Shown here one piece after another: positions 43,901 to 58,900 of a stretch of 64,000 bases of DNA (position 1 is its first letter; each line of letters opens with the position of its first letter). The notes beneath the pieces were generated by a model. It was not told where the DNA came from. It did not search any database and saw only the letters and a program-made list of their open reading frames with translations. A program made the translations under genes and the position numbers. Origin of the DNA: Prostheceraeus crozeri (lineage: Eukaryota > Platyhelminthes > Polycladida > Euryleptidae); assembly GCA_907163375.1 (NCBI GenBank), contig CAJQUW010007075.1, forward strand, positions 124,001 through 188,000, written 5' to 3'.

Positions 43901-46900
43901 ACTTACCCAACTAGCCATTTCAAGCATTTTTACCAATAAGAAATTGGCATTTTGCCTGAAAGTGTCAGCGCTACTGTCAAGTATTCTATTACTGTCTCCT
44001 CGAGATCCGTGTACGGGAAGTAGATCTCTCACGCCTTCACTTATTTCCGATTGATGATGGAATTACATTATGCCAAAGCTGTTTATTTGTTCTCTTATGT
44101 TTGGCGGTGTCTGACTGCGGAAAATAGAAGTTAATATTAGTAGTCAGTGAAAATTTTCGCAAATTGTTGTATGGGAATCCTGAATGACTGAATGATCACG
44201 CTTGTTAACTGACTGTAGGGATGTTAGATAATATAATGGTCTCTGACGCGGATTTTTCAGATTTTATCTTAAAAGATTCTTCTTCCACCTGAAAAAAATA
44301 TTTATAAATTTTCTGAATTATTTTCTTATATTCATTGTAGGCATTGGACTTGACAGCTGTGTGGTTCCTCTACGTCACGGTGGTATGAGTCTTATCCAAA
44401 CCACAGATTTCTTTTATCCATTGATCGACGATCCGTATACCATGGTAGGTAATCATATATGATTAGATAGGTGTCAAGTGTTGTTCATTAGCTGATTTGT
44501 GGTCAAATATGGCCTACTCATTGACATTCATATGCTATATTTAATATGCCATTAATCGACAATGATAAATAGACCACAAATTTTATGCTAGTAAGAGATA
44601 GTAGGATAACCCTACTGAAATTGAACAATATCTAGTAAACGAACGATGGCATTCTCAATGCTATCGGTGGTTTGAAGCGCGTCCTGGAAATTTTTGGTAT
44701 TGTAAAAATATAGCTTTACGTCGAGCGAAGGGAGCGATTTGAGCGATTCTTTCCCGAATAGCTCTAACCTCTTTTGCGACTAACCTCTCGTACGGACGAA
44801 TCATGAAAGTAGCTAGTAGACCTACACAAACACATTGCATAAAAAAATTGCATCTCAATTGTTTCAGAAGCTTCAGTGAGTATATGTACAATGTCAGGAC
44901 ACATATTATAAGTGCAATCCTGCATTCCTACCTAAAATCTAGGTATCTTGTTGATTAAATTGTGCAGATATCGTCTATCTATTTCTTGTTATGAAGATGT
45001 GAAGTTATATGTACAGCTGTGTAAGAAGTTTATGATACCCAGGAGTAATGCAAATTTCAAAAGCAAAGGGAGTACACGTAATACGGGCAGTCTTAGACTT
45101 GGCCTATTCGGAATTGCTAGAAGTACCATCCTCAAATCATTAAATGCTTGTGAGATTTCGAATATCTACAAGTCTTCAAATACCCTGTTTCCGCGATAAT
45201 AAAGCGAAGAAATCCAGAGTATAAGACCATTTTAGAATCAAATTTCTCAATTTTGTCTGCTTTTTAGGAATCTGACTATAGTCAAACCGAGATTTCGAAA
45301 GTGGACAATCGATGACACAGTCATTGCATGTTGGAAGTGCATTCATATGTATATTACTAAAACTTAGTGGATGCTTAAACCAAAGGATAATAGCTTCACA
45401 AGGTTGACAAGAACTTTTCTGACAAAAATGTTTGAACTTCTTGGTTTACTAATAGTCCTACTCGTAGATAAATATGAGTGAGAACAAAATCCTTTCGTTT
45501 GATGAGAACAAAACCTGCTTCATGTCCACTTGCTGCAAGTATGGTTGTTGTAAGTACAAATCGGAAACATAGACAATCACAGACATATTTTTACTTAAAT
45601 ATTCTTTTGATTGTAATTTATTTTATCAAAAGTGGAATACTTAAACTTGGGTTAAATCTTAGGATTCGACGTGAGAGTGTCGATGGCTCCTGTGGCGACA
45701 CTGGTTAAGATGGAATCAGATCCCTACTTAACTGATGGAAGTGATTTTTCAGTAGATTAGGTGTAATGATCATTTAGCATACTTTGATGTATAAACTGAA
45801 GGATTTCTTTCTGTCTACATTGGTTCAGGTATGAGAATCTTCCGGGTTTTCCGGGTTTTTGGTGCTGAAAAGACCATTCTCGTAATTCACCTAAATATGC
45901 AATAAAAAAGTATACCCCCTCCGAAAGTTAGATTATTTAAAAAACGTCTTTTTTTTTTCCTAGCCAATTTATTTTTTTTTTTTTACATTAATATCAATAA
46001 AATATCAATAAAATTTCAAAAAAATTTCAAGACCAGATCCCCCTCGCTCGTTCCGGGCTCGTTCCGGTTTTTTAGTGGTCATGCATCAATGCCTGATTGG
46101 TTGATTGAAAGTTGCAGACGTTGTGTCAGGGAAGTGTTGTAGGAATATTGTGAAAGTCCATGAGTGGTGTGCGAATTATACGAGAAGATTGTATGTCACT
46201 GCAGGAAATACAAAGATGTTAATTTTACAAATATTTTGGCATAAGACCTCTCCTAGCTCAAGCTCATAAACCAATGTGGGTCAATGTGAACCATCTGATT
46301 TGTACGATGATCAAAGGCAAATAGTAACTCGTTTAAGTTTTCATTTGAAAGTTACATTCAAAGGAGAGTTATAGAAGCAGTATTAAAATAAGTATTAGTA
46401 AAGAGAGTATTAAAGCATTATAGCCAACAACAGTGTTTTTTGGGCTTCCCTCACTTTGAAATAAACATTCAAAGGAGAGTTTTCGTTAAGCTACAATAAT
46501 AAATCTCTAACCAAGAAAATCTCAATGGAAACCAGCTCTAATTTTAGTGTCTTATCGATGTGACAATCGGAGAATTAGCGTTATGTCATATCTCATAGAC
46601 GTAGCACTCACTGATTGCTTGATCCGTAACTTTAATTCTACTAGGTTGTAATGAAAATCACGTCATCATAGTACTAGGATTTATCTATGTTCCATGCGTG
46701 ATGAGAGGGTTATAACAAGGCCCATATTCAAGAGGAATGGTAGAACCTTCCTTACAAATTTACTTCGGGCTTTTCGGCTCCAGATACCGGTACTTATCCC
46801 GGCAGATAATTGCGCAAATGCAATGATTCAACTGTTCGGATAATTCCCTTTACCAGGACTGCTTCTATTATTTGACTGAGTCTGGGTGCGATTCTATATT

Positions 46901-49900
46901 GCGCAATTAACCAAATGTTGAGTAGGGTAGGGTGGGGTGAAATGGGTATAAGTCACCTAAAATTATCTGGAAGCCAAGCGGATTGACATTTCCGTATATC
47001 GCTTGGATTATGATGATGGCATGATATTAGCATGAAGTTCCTATAGAATTGGTTCCATATATAATTAAATTGTTTCCATGGCTTTATATGCTTTTCTTAT
47101 AAATAAAAGTGCATTTCAGTTGTGATATGTGCATGTGCGATTAATTGAATTCGATTTTTTACGAATACAAGTAGACAGCACTGCTTTTGTGGTCTAACAT
47201 TGAAGTCTGCAAACGAAACGAAATTATTCTACTCTGTCGTATGACACTCCACGTAGTACTCTTCAGCTTTGGAATTTTTTACCTCTGAAACACGCATGCA
47301 AGGAAACATGTGATGGCCTGATAAACTCGACCGAATTGGATGACGAAGCCTGTTTTTCCGACACATCTTCATACAAGTAGACTGTCTTTGAGCAATTGAA
47401 ACCAGATTCGGCGATCAGCAGATTCCATGGTGACACTACGCTAAATCCAGTTTCTCGAACATCTGTGGTAAAAAGTGTAATCCTCCGACTGAAAAGTTAC
47501 AGGCAAAGGGAGCTTTCAATATCCAAAGGGCTTTGGCATCAGTTCTTATCACTAGGCCTACTAGTCTTCTGGAAACCAAAGCGCGTGATCATCTTCGAAC
47601 ATCAGAAATTATGCGTTGAACAAATCCGGTGAAGCGTTGATATCGTCATCAGCTTTGACATGTGTTGAAGATGAAGAAAGAAGTGATATTCGTATGAAGA
47701 AAATAATCAAATCCAAAGATACATAAAAGTGAAACATGCTTTTGAAGAGTAGCAATTGAACGGTTAGCTGTGTATCGAAACGATTTAAAAGCGATTGAAC
47801 AACATAGATAAAACGGTGAGCGATGATGATGACCTTCAGACGAAGACATGAATGAAAAGCATATTAAATGCATGCTTCCCATCATTCTAAGATTTAAAAC
47901 AGGAAGACTGAGTTGTTGTAGAATTTGAATAAAAGCTGTTTCCATGGAAAATTTCATGAGATAGACGATGATGTGCGTTTCAGCTTTCCTGCTACATTTA
48001 AGGAAGCGAAGGTGGTCCAGGGCAGTGTGAGAAATCTTGCTGATCTAAACATCGACCTGCACTTTATTTAAAAGATATCATCGGGGAATTAGAAACCGCC
48101 AATGCGGAAGAGAAATTTCCGGGGTCAAAATTTAAAGGTCAATGCTGACTCGAGATAGTGACACATCTCATTTGCTTTCATAGTTTCTCTGGTATTAACT
48201 TTTTCTTTAGACCCATTCTTTCTGTTGTCATGAAATCATCAATATCTCACGAAGTTGCAATTTTTATGATTAACGGTTCTAATAATGCAACGTTTTTCAA
48301 TCGACAATTCAGAGAAGTCGAAATTTCGACCGAATTATTGCAATTCATATTAGCTCTACGCGACAACAACATACTTATCATTTAACCTATCAATGAAAAC
48401 AAATATTGTAGCAGCTGAGCTTTGTAGCATACCATGATAGTGATGCTTAACAAGTTTCTGATAGTATTTTTTAATTATCTTTTCATGCACTGCTGTCATT
48501 TTCAAAAACTACATTTGTATCCATTTCACCCCACGGTTGGGGTGAAATTGGTATACACTACATGCTTTTAAAAACAGGTAATTTCCACAATGACAAAAAC
48601 TATTCTTTGAGCAATAAAAGGTATTTATGTATAGCCGATACACAGAACGCGATGATCAGCTATCATAATTTCAGGCGCCACATGGAGAACATTGAGAAAA
48701 TCACATGAATTCTTTGGAACTATTCATTCCACCCACCCTACCCTAGGGACAGTATCTGTCAGTCGGCATCTTGTGACATCATGATAAGTAGCTTGAAGTG
48801 TAATTTACTTCTGTACAATAGTTGAATTCTGTTTGGAGAAACTGCACGATTAATTTATGATATCAGCTGATTTTCAAAAAACATTCCATAAATTCACATG
48901 CTTTTTCTCAATTCAGTATTACTTGGTAATCATTAATGGCTCAAATTGCTTTGTTCCTAAAGCTCAATCAAGGTTTTAAAATTGAATATCACTTATGAGG
49001 AACTATTGAAGTTTCAATGCTGAATGTTAGTTATTGTTCATCATATTAGTAACTTGAATGATATCCGGTTATTTCACTAGCTGATGCATTGTGGTCGAAT
49101 TTTTTCCTTGCATGTGATTGAAAGTTATGTCGGATGATACGTAGGACTTCGAAAATGCTAAACAAGCACTCAGCACATAGGAAGAAGAACGGTACTGGTG
49201 CTATGTACATCCGCCTATGAACGTCTATTTATTTTTCATTTTAGCGTAACAAATTCGATGTGCATCCCTATGGATGCCTTCCTCTTTTCGTTGTGGAAAA
49301 CAGTTCGACTATTTTTCATGAACGAGAGCAGGAAATTGATTAATTTTAGTCCGTTTATAAGCAAAATTAACCTAGAGATAAATTGACAGGATTATTCACT
49401 GAACTTAACAATAAAAATCCACAATATTTCTCGCTAAATTACGTTTTCTAATTTTAGAAGTTATATTTCAAATGGAAGTGATTGAAGTGGGTGCTTCAGG
49501 CACTTACTAACTCCAATTTTTCAATTTTGGCTCTCCATACTGCTATTTCAGTTTGACTCAATTTTTAACCTTATTCAGTTTCTATTATCATCCTGAAACT
49601 GGAATTTGAGAATCATTTCAACAATCTCAACCGACTCCGACAACAAAGACAGACTTGATAATAAATAGCAATAAATAATGGGATTGTTTGAAAGCTACAA
49701 AGTCGGTGAAAAATGGCAGTGTAGTTATATGTATCAACCCTTTCGAAATTATTGCGGGATTGCTGTATGACAATTGTTTACTTAGAAAACACGAATTTTA
49801 AATGTTGTTCATTTAAAAAAAAAAGTTTGTCAACTCAATCTGCTCCCTATATTAAATTATGATATATTTATTTTTTGTTTCATCACCTGCTAACACAGTA

Positions 49901-52900
49901 TCACATTAGTTTTCTGGTTGGAAACAGTCAGGAGTTTGTTAAGATGTTATAATTATTCATTAGTGACAAAAGTTTTCGACTGCTAGTGCCATTCGGCAGT
50001 CTTCAGGTACAAAAGAATCTGTTGATAATAGTATGAGTTTAAAATATGAGATTGGTTTGAAAATAGTCCTTTACAATATTTGAATGCTCAGCATCTAAAC
50101 ATAAAATTTGAAATTGAACATCCTCTTGAATAATGGAACTCTGAGTTTTCTCGACTGCATTATTACTGCAAATTTAATGACCTTCAATTTGAATTCTATA
50201 AGAAGGCTAATGTTCTTGTGCATTCTAACTCATGAATGCCAGCTATGACGAAAATGAATTTCATAGTGAATGAGAAGAATAGAATTTCTGAACGTTGCTC
50301 AGATTGATTAACTCTCAATAAACACAACGAAAAATTTGACTACTTATTACGCATTAATGGTTATAATGAACAAATCATAAATCTACGATTATGAAGCTCC
50401 CAACAACGAACGAAAACGAAGCAATCAGTAGATCAATCAATATGTGCTACATTTCCCTTCCCCATGCACTACAGGCAATACTTATTCACAAGTAAAACGA
50501 ATCTTTCAGAAACACGAACTCAACGTCCGCATAACTAGACGCAACAAAACTCTTCGTCAAAAACTAAAATGAACGGAGCAAATGTGAAGCCATGTTCTGT
50601 TAGAAACTGTGTAGTGACTATTAACAACTTATGCAATCGCAAAAATATTGTCTATAATTCAAGCTGCAAGAAATGCGACATTTTTTATTGGCAGCATTAT
50701 AAGACCAGTTCATATCCGTGTTAAAGAGCATTTTCAAACCCAACATCATCGGAGCATCATTTTAAACATACTCGACATTGTCAAGTGGAACACACCAACA
50801 TCGTTTGTCGACATTTTGGCCCACGATAGTGATAGCACCAACCTGCGATTGCATGAGACATTTCTTATACAATCCTTCCGAGACACGAAGAGGCTAAGAC
50901 AGTCAACGACCATTCCTTTATAATGGCAGTGAATAGCTGTGCTTCAACTTGTGGATTTGCTGTCGCCTGTCACCGTCATGTGGTACTAAGATTTCTTGGA
51001 GATAGGAGTTCCATGAGGTTGTACTGTCTTCTTCTTTACGTAGTTACAGGAAACCCTTCAACACAGTTGGTGTTAATTTGATGATTGTACGTCGACACAT
51101 TTCAGATGTCGTGGGGTGGACTAGTGACAGAGATATATTGATTAAGTTAATCAACATCAATAATAAATGCTCAATATGGCAACGCAATAACCGGATGACT
51201 AGTAGGTGAAGAGTCTAAATTTATTAGAAGTGCGTATTCCAACGACTATACTTGGACGGGTTGTCAAAATTTCTGTAGCGAGAAGTTTTGCTCCGCAAGC
51301 CATTTAGTTAGATTTCTCTGTGTGTGGTGGTGAGGGTCCTGCCAATTGACACAGTCGCTTTTAAGCGGTTTGTAACTCAGTTGGTCGAGCACATCTCTTG
51401 TTAACCTGGGTCGTAGGTTCGAATCCTGGCGAATTCTATTGGTAGTTACATTCACGACATGCTTTAAGATGCTTTGGTGGACAATTGATCCCCAGATACT
51501 TGCCTTAATTTCAGCAGTCACAATTATGATGAAATATCTATTCATTGATCATAATTGCTATGACAACTGATGTGAGGTGGTGAGGGTTTGATCATGCCAA
51601 TTGACACAGTCGCATGTAAGCGACTTGGTACTCATTTGGTAGAGCACATGTCTAGTTAACCTGGGTCATGGGTTCGAATCCATTTAGCCGCACATCTTAT
51701 GCGTGGCAATTTGATCTATCGTTTATTTTATTTAATTCTATTGTTAATCTACTGACATAGTTAATCATTCATAATTTCTAATGTCCGGTCAATCCTTGTT
51801 ATTGCTACTGGTAAAGATATGTAACCCAGTACAACCTGTTCATATCTACATCGCATTATACCATGTCTCCTCTTTGTAAATATTATTTTGAAACTAATCT
51901 CATACTGGAGACTCATGCTAACATCAACAGATTCTTTTGTACCTGAGGATGACTTCCTGATAGCAGTCAAAAAATTTTGTGCACAAATGAATAATTGTAG
52001 CATCTTAATAAACCCCTGACTCTTTCCTACCGCTAAACTAATGTGATTGGCCAGAACCTCATTCATACAGATTGTTTCATAAAAAATGGATCACCCTTAA
52101 ACATCGCCTTAACTTCAACTTTGTCTAACTCCGCCAAACTTGAACGAATTTCTCTGAAATTTGGAAGATATGTCAGTTGTGCTTACTAATATTATTGTTG
52201 GAAATTTCAAGCATGAATATTGAGTTGTTTTCCTGTTATAGACAAAAAAGTAGTAGATAATTTGATCTTCATTTAGCAATGTTACACGAAATCATACCTC
52301 ACTCTTATAAAATTACATTTGTTTCCTTTGTTATGTAATATGTTGTTCTACAAGCCAAAAGCTATCAAGCAAAACAAAAATAAAGAAAATCGGTCAATCA
52401 GAGCCAGCATAGCACCATTATTCATCAACAATAATGTAACTGCTACATGTGATTAACTGGACTTCATGTTCCATAACTTCCTGACTTCGTTGCGGTGGTG
52501 TTGGCAGCACTCCTGATTGCTTTCAGCTAGAAATCTATCTCTTACCGGTTGAAAACAATACAAAGCACAAATGAACAATAACGAGATCGCATTCACAAAA
52601 GGCAACCCGTAGAGACCGCCTAATTTTGAGATTTGTTAAAGTTGATCCAAGTCTCTCGTTAACTGAGATGGCTGCACTAGTCTCGTCTATTTCTAAGTCC
52701 ACTATTCGTAGAAGACTTATTGAGTCGAATCTCAAGAGCTGTAAGAGGCCCTCTCAGATCGAATTATCAGATCAGCATACAAAAAGACGTCTCAGATGGG
52801 CAATGAGTCATTGTCAGTGGCGAAATCAATGGGATCGGGTTGTCTGGTCTGATGAGTCATCAGTCCGTCTGAATGATAGTGATGGTCGATTGAGATTATG

Positions 52901-55900
52901 GATAAAATCTGATCAGGAAATTCCGAGACATTTACATCGTCCCCGGGTACAAGGTGGTGCGACTCTACTGATTTGGGCTGGCATTTGGACCAATGGCCGC
53001 TCTGAACTTCACATACAGCAAGGAACCATGAATTCTGAACGCTATGTGAATGTTTTACGAATGAACATTGGCCAAATGACAGATCAACTTGGTGATCCAT
53101 CGACTTGATTATTTATGGATGATAATGCTACGTGTCACAGGAGTAGTAGAGTCAACTTATGCAAGTCTCAATTAGGGCTTAGGACATTATCTTGGCCAGC
53201 TCGCTCTCCTGATCTGAATCCCATAGAAAATGTATGGAGTATTCTAAAACGTAACGTTCGTCATTCACTGCTACCTACAGATGGCGTATCACAACTTACG
53301 TCACTGTTAAAAAGAGAGTGGAGAAAGTTAGATCAGTCAAAAATCAACGATATCATCGAATCAATGCCTAGACGAATTGGTAATGTCATTGACAATAAGG
53401 GTAGGGCCACAAAATATTAGCTTCTTAAGAACCGTTACTGTATCATAGCTTATCAGATTATATAAGGACATTTAAATATTTAGGGACATGAAATAACATG
53501 AAAAATGCTTTCTGTATCATACTTATGTTTTATTTAGTCAAATTTTAGGATGATCCACTTTTTATGAAACGGACTGTATAACAGCATTACACTGATGTAG
53601 GCCATCATTGACATACGACATATTGACTACTTATTGCCCTGGTTTGAGTCCTTGCTTCCTATAGTTAGGGGTTGGACGAATAAAATTAAGCGATTCTAGA
53701 TAATAAATAGTTGAAAATTGTTAGGAAAATATCAAGAAGGCAATACACTCAGAACGATATTCCACGCATTATGTGAAAGTGAAGTCAAAGTTGCTCAGGG
53801 TGTGAAAGCAGAAAGGCATGTGTATGACGCACAAGATTTAACGTCTCTTACGTGGATAGGTAGTTTGAATCATATGTGTTCAGTCTGTCGGCCAGCAAAA
53901 TTTGTACGTGGAAATTTTTGATGATTTGTTCATTAGGCTAAAAACATGGTGTGTTCAGAGGTTTCATGAAACTATGACAATACAACTTAAATTAACTTGA
54001 TCTCTTACATAGCATCAAATTATATGTTTGAAATCGGGTTATTTTTATTCCATATAGGCATATAGTACATATATTACAGTACATATATATATAGTACATT
54101 ATATAGTACATATATGTACATATATTCCATATAGTACATATAGGCACACTTTATGAACCATGTTTGTGATTACATGCTTCAGCTGGCAACATCATCTGAC
54201 AGACTGAAAATTGTGCATAAAATATCTAAAATTCAAATGGTCTTATGACGCACTATTAGGGTTCGTCTTATTTTATCCGGGCTATTTTGAGCTCCGAAAC
54301 CCCGCTGAGGCTTCTGGAGCCACTCCCCTCTGATTTTGATGTTCTAATCATTGCTCGTTCCAGTGGTTGCATCAGTTTTTACCAACTCAGTCATCTTGCT
54401 ACTATAGGTAAACAGTAATTCTAAATTTGAGACCCTTTTTCAAAATCGTGATGTTTTTGAGTGTCAGTTGGAAATTGATGGCAGTTGTCGTAATCAGTGT
54501 CCCGGCCAGCGCGTAAATTTGACATTTCGCGCGTAAATGCGAAAATTGAGAACATGGAGCGTAAATTTATCATAGGTTGGGGCGTAAATTTCGTTTTCAG
54601 ATTGACGAATTTTGTGTATTCGAAAATCTCTGGCCGGGACACTGCTTCAAACATAATTGCCAATAAGAAGATTGCGGCCGAGGTTACATGGTGTCTTCAT
54701 GTAGTCAAGAATAACTTTTCTTATGAGTCGAATCATCATTGCTGCGAAACATTTCGTAAGACGTTTTCAGACTCCAAAATCGCTGAAAACATGTAACTGA
54801 AAGAGGATAAAGTGGCATATATAATCAAGGACGCCATATTCCCATACAACAATTGCTTGCGGATGATTTGGAAAAATCACTATGCGCCCTCCACATAGAT
54901 GAAGCGAACAAGTGCAGATCTCATCTAGGTATTGTTATTCGCTATATGAAGAAAGATGATTGGAACATTTACGTCCAGTCCTTGGATCTACCCGAGCTGA
55001 CGTCCACCACTGCAGAAAGCATCACTGAAACACTCATCAAAACGTTGGAAGAAAGAGGAATACCCAAGACAAATCTTCTTTGCTTGATGTCTGATAGTTG
55101 CAACACGATGCGAGGGTGGAAAAGTGGAGTAATAACCCGAGTGCAGCAGGTTTTGAATAGAACTTTGATAGATGTCGGTGGTTGCTCACTGCACCATATG
55201 CACAATGCTGTGCGCTCAGCGCTGGACAGTATAAGTATCATATCACTGGAAGAAACTATATCAAGCATTTACACGTTCTTTCGATACCACACACACGATA
55301 AAGAGCACGAAGTAGTGACATCGGTAATGGAGGTGGAGCATCACAAGTTCCTCAGACATATACAAACAAGATGGCTGCTGTGTGTAGATGTTATTCGAAG
55401 GATTGTTGAACAGTTTCCAGCATTGGTAGTTTTTTCAACGACTTCCTACTGGAAAATCCAAATCATTCATCAGCCCAAAAGATCAAAGAAAAACTTGACA
55501 ACCCTTTTACCTTGCGTATTCTTCAGTTTCTTGCTTATGCCTTGAAATTGCTTCAAGAATTCGAAAAAAACTTTCCGGTCTTCTGGCTGCCATGTTCCTC
55601 AGTTATGGAAGAGCTTGAATTCGACGCTTCATAGATGGCCGCTCAATTTCGTTAAGCAGGACAAGATTGTTTCAAAAAAAACCAGCGCTTACGTGTTATC
55701 GTAGCAATGTTTTGCCAGATTCAATGTTGATTATAGGAGAGAGCACACGAGTCACGATTGGCTTACTGAATGACCATCAAAGAAACATCTTCTATGATCA
55801 AGTACGGGAAGTCTTCATTTGCACAACGGAGAAGCTCTTGCACTACCTGCCATTCAGCAATGCCACCCTTCGAAGTCTACGGTTCTTGTTGCCGTCCTCG

Positions 55901-58900
55901 AAATCTTCTTCTCGTTTGGAGAAATGGGTGATAAAAATAGCGAAGGAAATGCCGTCAGTCGTGTCTTCTGCTGAATTGGACGACCTTCGGCTTGAAATTC
56001 GAATATATAAAAGCAGCAGCCCGATAGATGATACATCATCCGTCAATGATTTCTGGAAAACATCTCTCCAGAATATTCAGTGTCCCATACTGTCAAAATT
56101 GGTGCGAGCGTGTCTGATATTGCCGCACGGCAATGCTGAGGTAGAACGTCTATTCAGCATGATCGGCGATATTCTTGTAAAGAAGAGGCAAAATCTGGAC
56201 CAGCGGAGCGTGCGTGCATTGACTTTTATTAAGTCAGACATGATAGCTCAGGAGAAAACATGCTATGACTACTGCATCACCCCAAAGTTGATCACGTAAG
56301 TCGAAAATGCAAAACAAGCTTATAAACAGCGATTACAAGAGGAAAAAGAGGTCAATGCTCGTAAAGCTGAAGAGGAACGATTAAACCGCCAACGCTCTCT
56401 TATGAAAGAAGAACGTGAAAAGTCAACCAGATTGAGTGAGATTAACAATTCCATCCAATCGATTGATGATGCTGTGGCGGCTTCAGAAGAAAGATTAAAA
56501 AGAGCACACGAAATCGAGAAAGAAGCTCAGAAAATGAAAGAAAATGCTCTCGCGACACAGAGGACTGAATTAGAAAAAAAAGAAAGTTATTCTGGCAGAG
56601 CAACAACGATGAGTATAACTAATGATGATATCGGTTGAAAGTGATGGTTCTGAATGAAATACTCTCTGAATTTCAGGATTGAGAAGAGGATTGCGGAAAA
56701 GGTGCTAAAGGAAAGCGTCCGGGATAAATTCGTGATCCCCAAGAAGAAGAAAAAAGTATAGGTGAAAGTTTTTGTGACTTTTTGAACGAACTTGTTGTTA
56801 TTGCTACTCCTGAATTCTTCCCTCATGGACGATTACCCTACAAGCGACAAACAATTCTTTCAGCGATAAGCTATATCATGTCACATCATTTTCTGTAATT
56901 TTTCTATTTTTTCTTGTTGTATTTTTGAACTTTGGTTTTTTAGATTATATATATTTTCTTAATAGACACCGTAATTAGATGCAGTTATGCGACAGTGTCA
57001 CATCATTTGTTTTTTTGCAGTCAAATTTGGTATACTTCCGTGAAAAATCATTTTATATTAGCTCTGTCATGAGTTAAACTCAATTGTTTGAATTAGTTGT
57101 CCTTTCCACTTCATGTACGTCATTGTTCAGATACGAAACTTAAGCATTATTTCGTTTCCTAACAGATTGAAGATATACGGGGTCCTTTAGAAGTTCTTAT
57201 ATTTTAGGATGTAGACATTGCTTTCATATTAATGGCATATTTAGTACTTTTTACAATGATATACCTCACCTTATGATTTAAAAAATCGGATAATCTTTAG
57301 ATTTTGATGAATTTGAACTTGTTCCGACCTTTTCTTATCTTAGTTTTTTATTTGAAATTGACTTCATCTTTGGGATACAGAATATTTTGAAATTTGAATT
57401 TCTTCATCTCATTAGATAATTCTTAAGTTTGACTTTGAAATTCTTCAATCAATGGTTTTTTAAATTACATTATATTTTTTCCATTCAGTTAGATTGATGG
57501 ATATAAAAATATTCTATCAGAGTTCCTCACTCCGTCCCAGCAATGACCAAAGAACATATGAGAAGTCAATGGAAAAATATAGCAGACTGTTGGAAGACCG
57601 GTTTCGATTTTTCATAATCTCTCTCAATTCCAACGTCTTATGCGACAGACATTACATAACAGAGATAACCAGATTAATAAGATTTTAATCAGATGAAACT
57701 GGCACGATTAATATCGCTCATGGAATTGTCAGATTCAAGAGAGGCCGTCGTTTGCTCAAAAAACGTTATTTTCTTTTGGACTTGACTTTGCGTGAGACGG
57801 AAACGCCTCACACGCGGTCAAAGAGAGAAAAGATAATTTAAAAATCGATGGAGGAGAAAATTCAAAATTTCAGAGATTAAGCCACTTCAAATTGAAGTCT
57901 ACTAAGACAGGGCTAAGTCGGAACAAGTTCAAAGTTATCATAGTTCGAAAGATTATCTGATATTTATATTTTTCTGATGATTTTTTTCTTTTGTCAACGT
58001 AGTCTACATGTATATAATGATAAAAGTGCTAAAAATGCTGTAAATACGAAAACAATTACATTATCTCAAAATTCGAAATTCAATAATTCGTACAAAATTC
58101 TATGCTGTATCATCTAAAAAATTACTGAAATCGGACAAGTATCAATTGATGAGTCATAAGCATTTGCAATGTGAAGGTACTCTTGAGGGACCATGTATGC
58201 GTAAGAAGTACGAGGTGCATCGAAATCATCGGTCGTCGGTAGTCAGGTGAATTAGTCGACTTGGTGCATTTATCCCTTTTGATTGTTAAACCCCTTTGCA
58301 TTTTTTTGTCAATCGGTATTCATATTGTAATTTTGATTTAATATACGTACATTTGTACTGTGAATGTCGTTTTGACTACTTTTCTACTATAAGGGTCTTT
58401 TTCTTCTGTGGTAGGGTAAGAACGTCAATTGAAAACGCCAGTTTTTCAGCGAATTTCAGATTTTCCCTTGTGGGCGTATATTTGAAGGGTGGGCGTAAAA
58501 ATTTCGAAAATCTCTGGCCCGGACACTGGTCGTAATCAAACGTCTTTTAATCAGTTGTCGTATAAAACGTCTTAAGACAATATTCGGAGCATGCTTGACT
58601 GCATTCGGATGGTTAGCGGCGTTGAACACAACTCTAATAGAGATTTTTGGAATCACACGTCAAGTACAGATTGTCTGCTACCATCCTATTAATGCATATA
58701 CATGTCCATCGTGCAGAGAAGTTGCAGGAACTTTATCCGAATAAACATGCATAAAAATATTTTGAGGCGTGATAATCTGCAATGATGATATTTGTTGCAT
58801 AAAAGTGACCAGGATCCCTCCTGCCACCCTCAGGTTAATCAGCAATCTGAAAGTAGCACTAGGTGAAATTCTGCGAATGCGATTAAAAAAGGCATGACAT

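Larger units (their letters stand above)
54495..58528 (+). mobile_element. hAT transposon, full length, TSD GTCGTAAT
   Basis: Left end CAGTGTCCCGGCCAG and right end CTCTGGCCCGGACACTG are inverted hAT termini, and GTCGTAAT flanks both sides exactly (54487-54494 and 58529-58536). The transposase remnants lie at 54650-56638 in plus orientation. The 3' part (56640-58380) is AT-rich and non-coding. GCGTAAA/GGGCGTA words recur just inside both ends as subterminal repeats. Confidence 0.95.
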
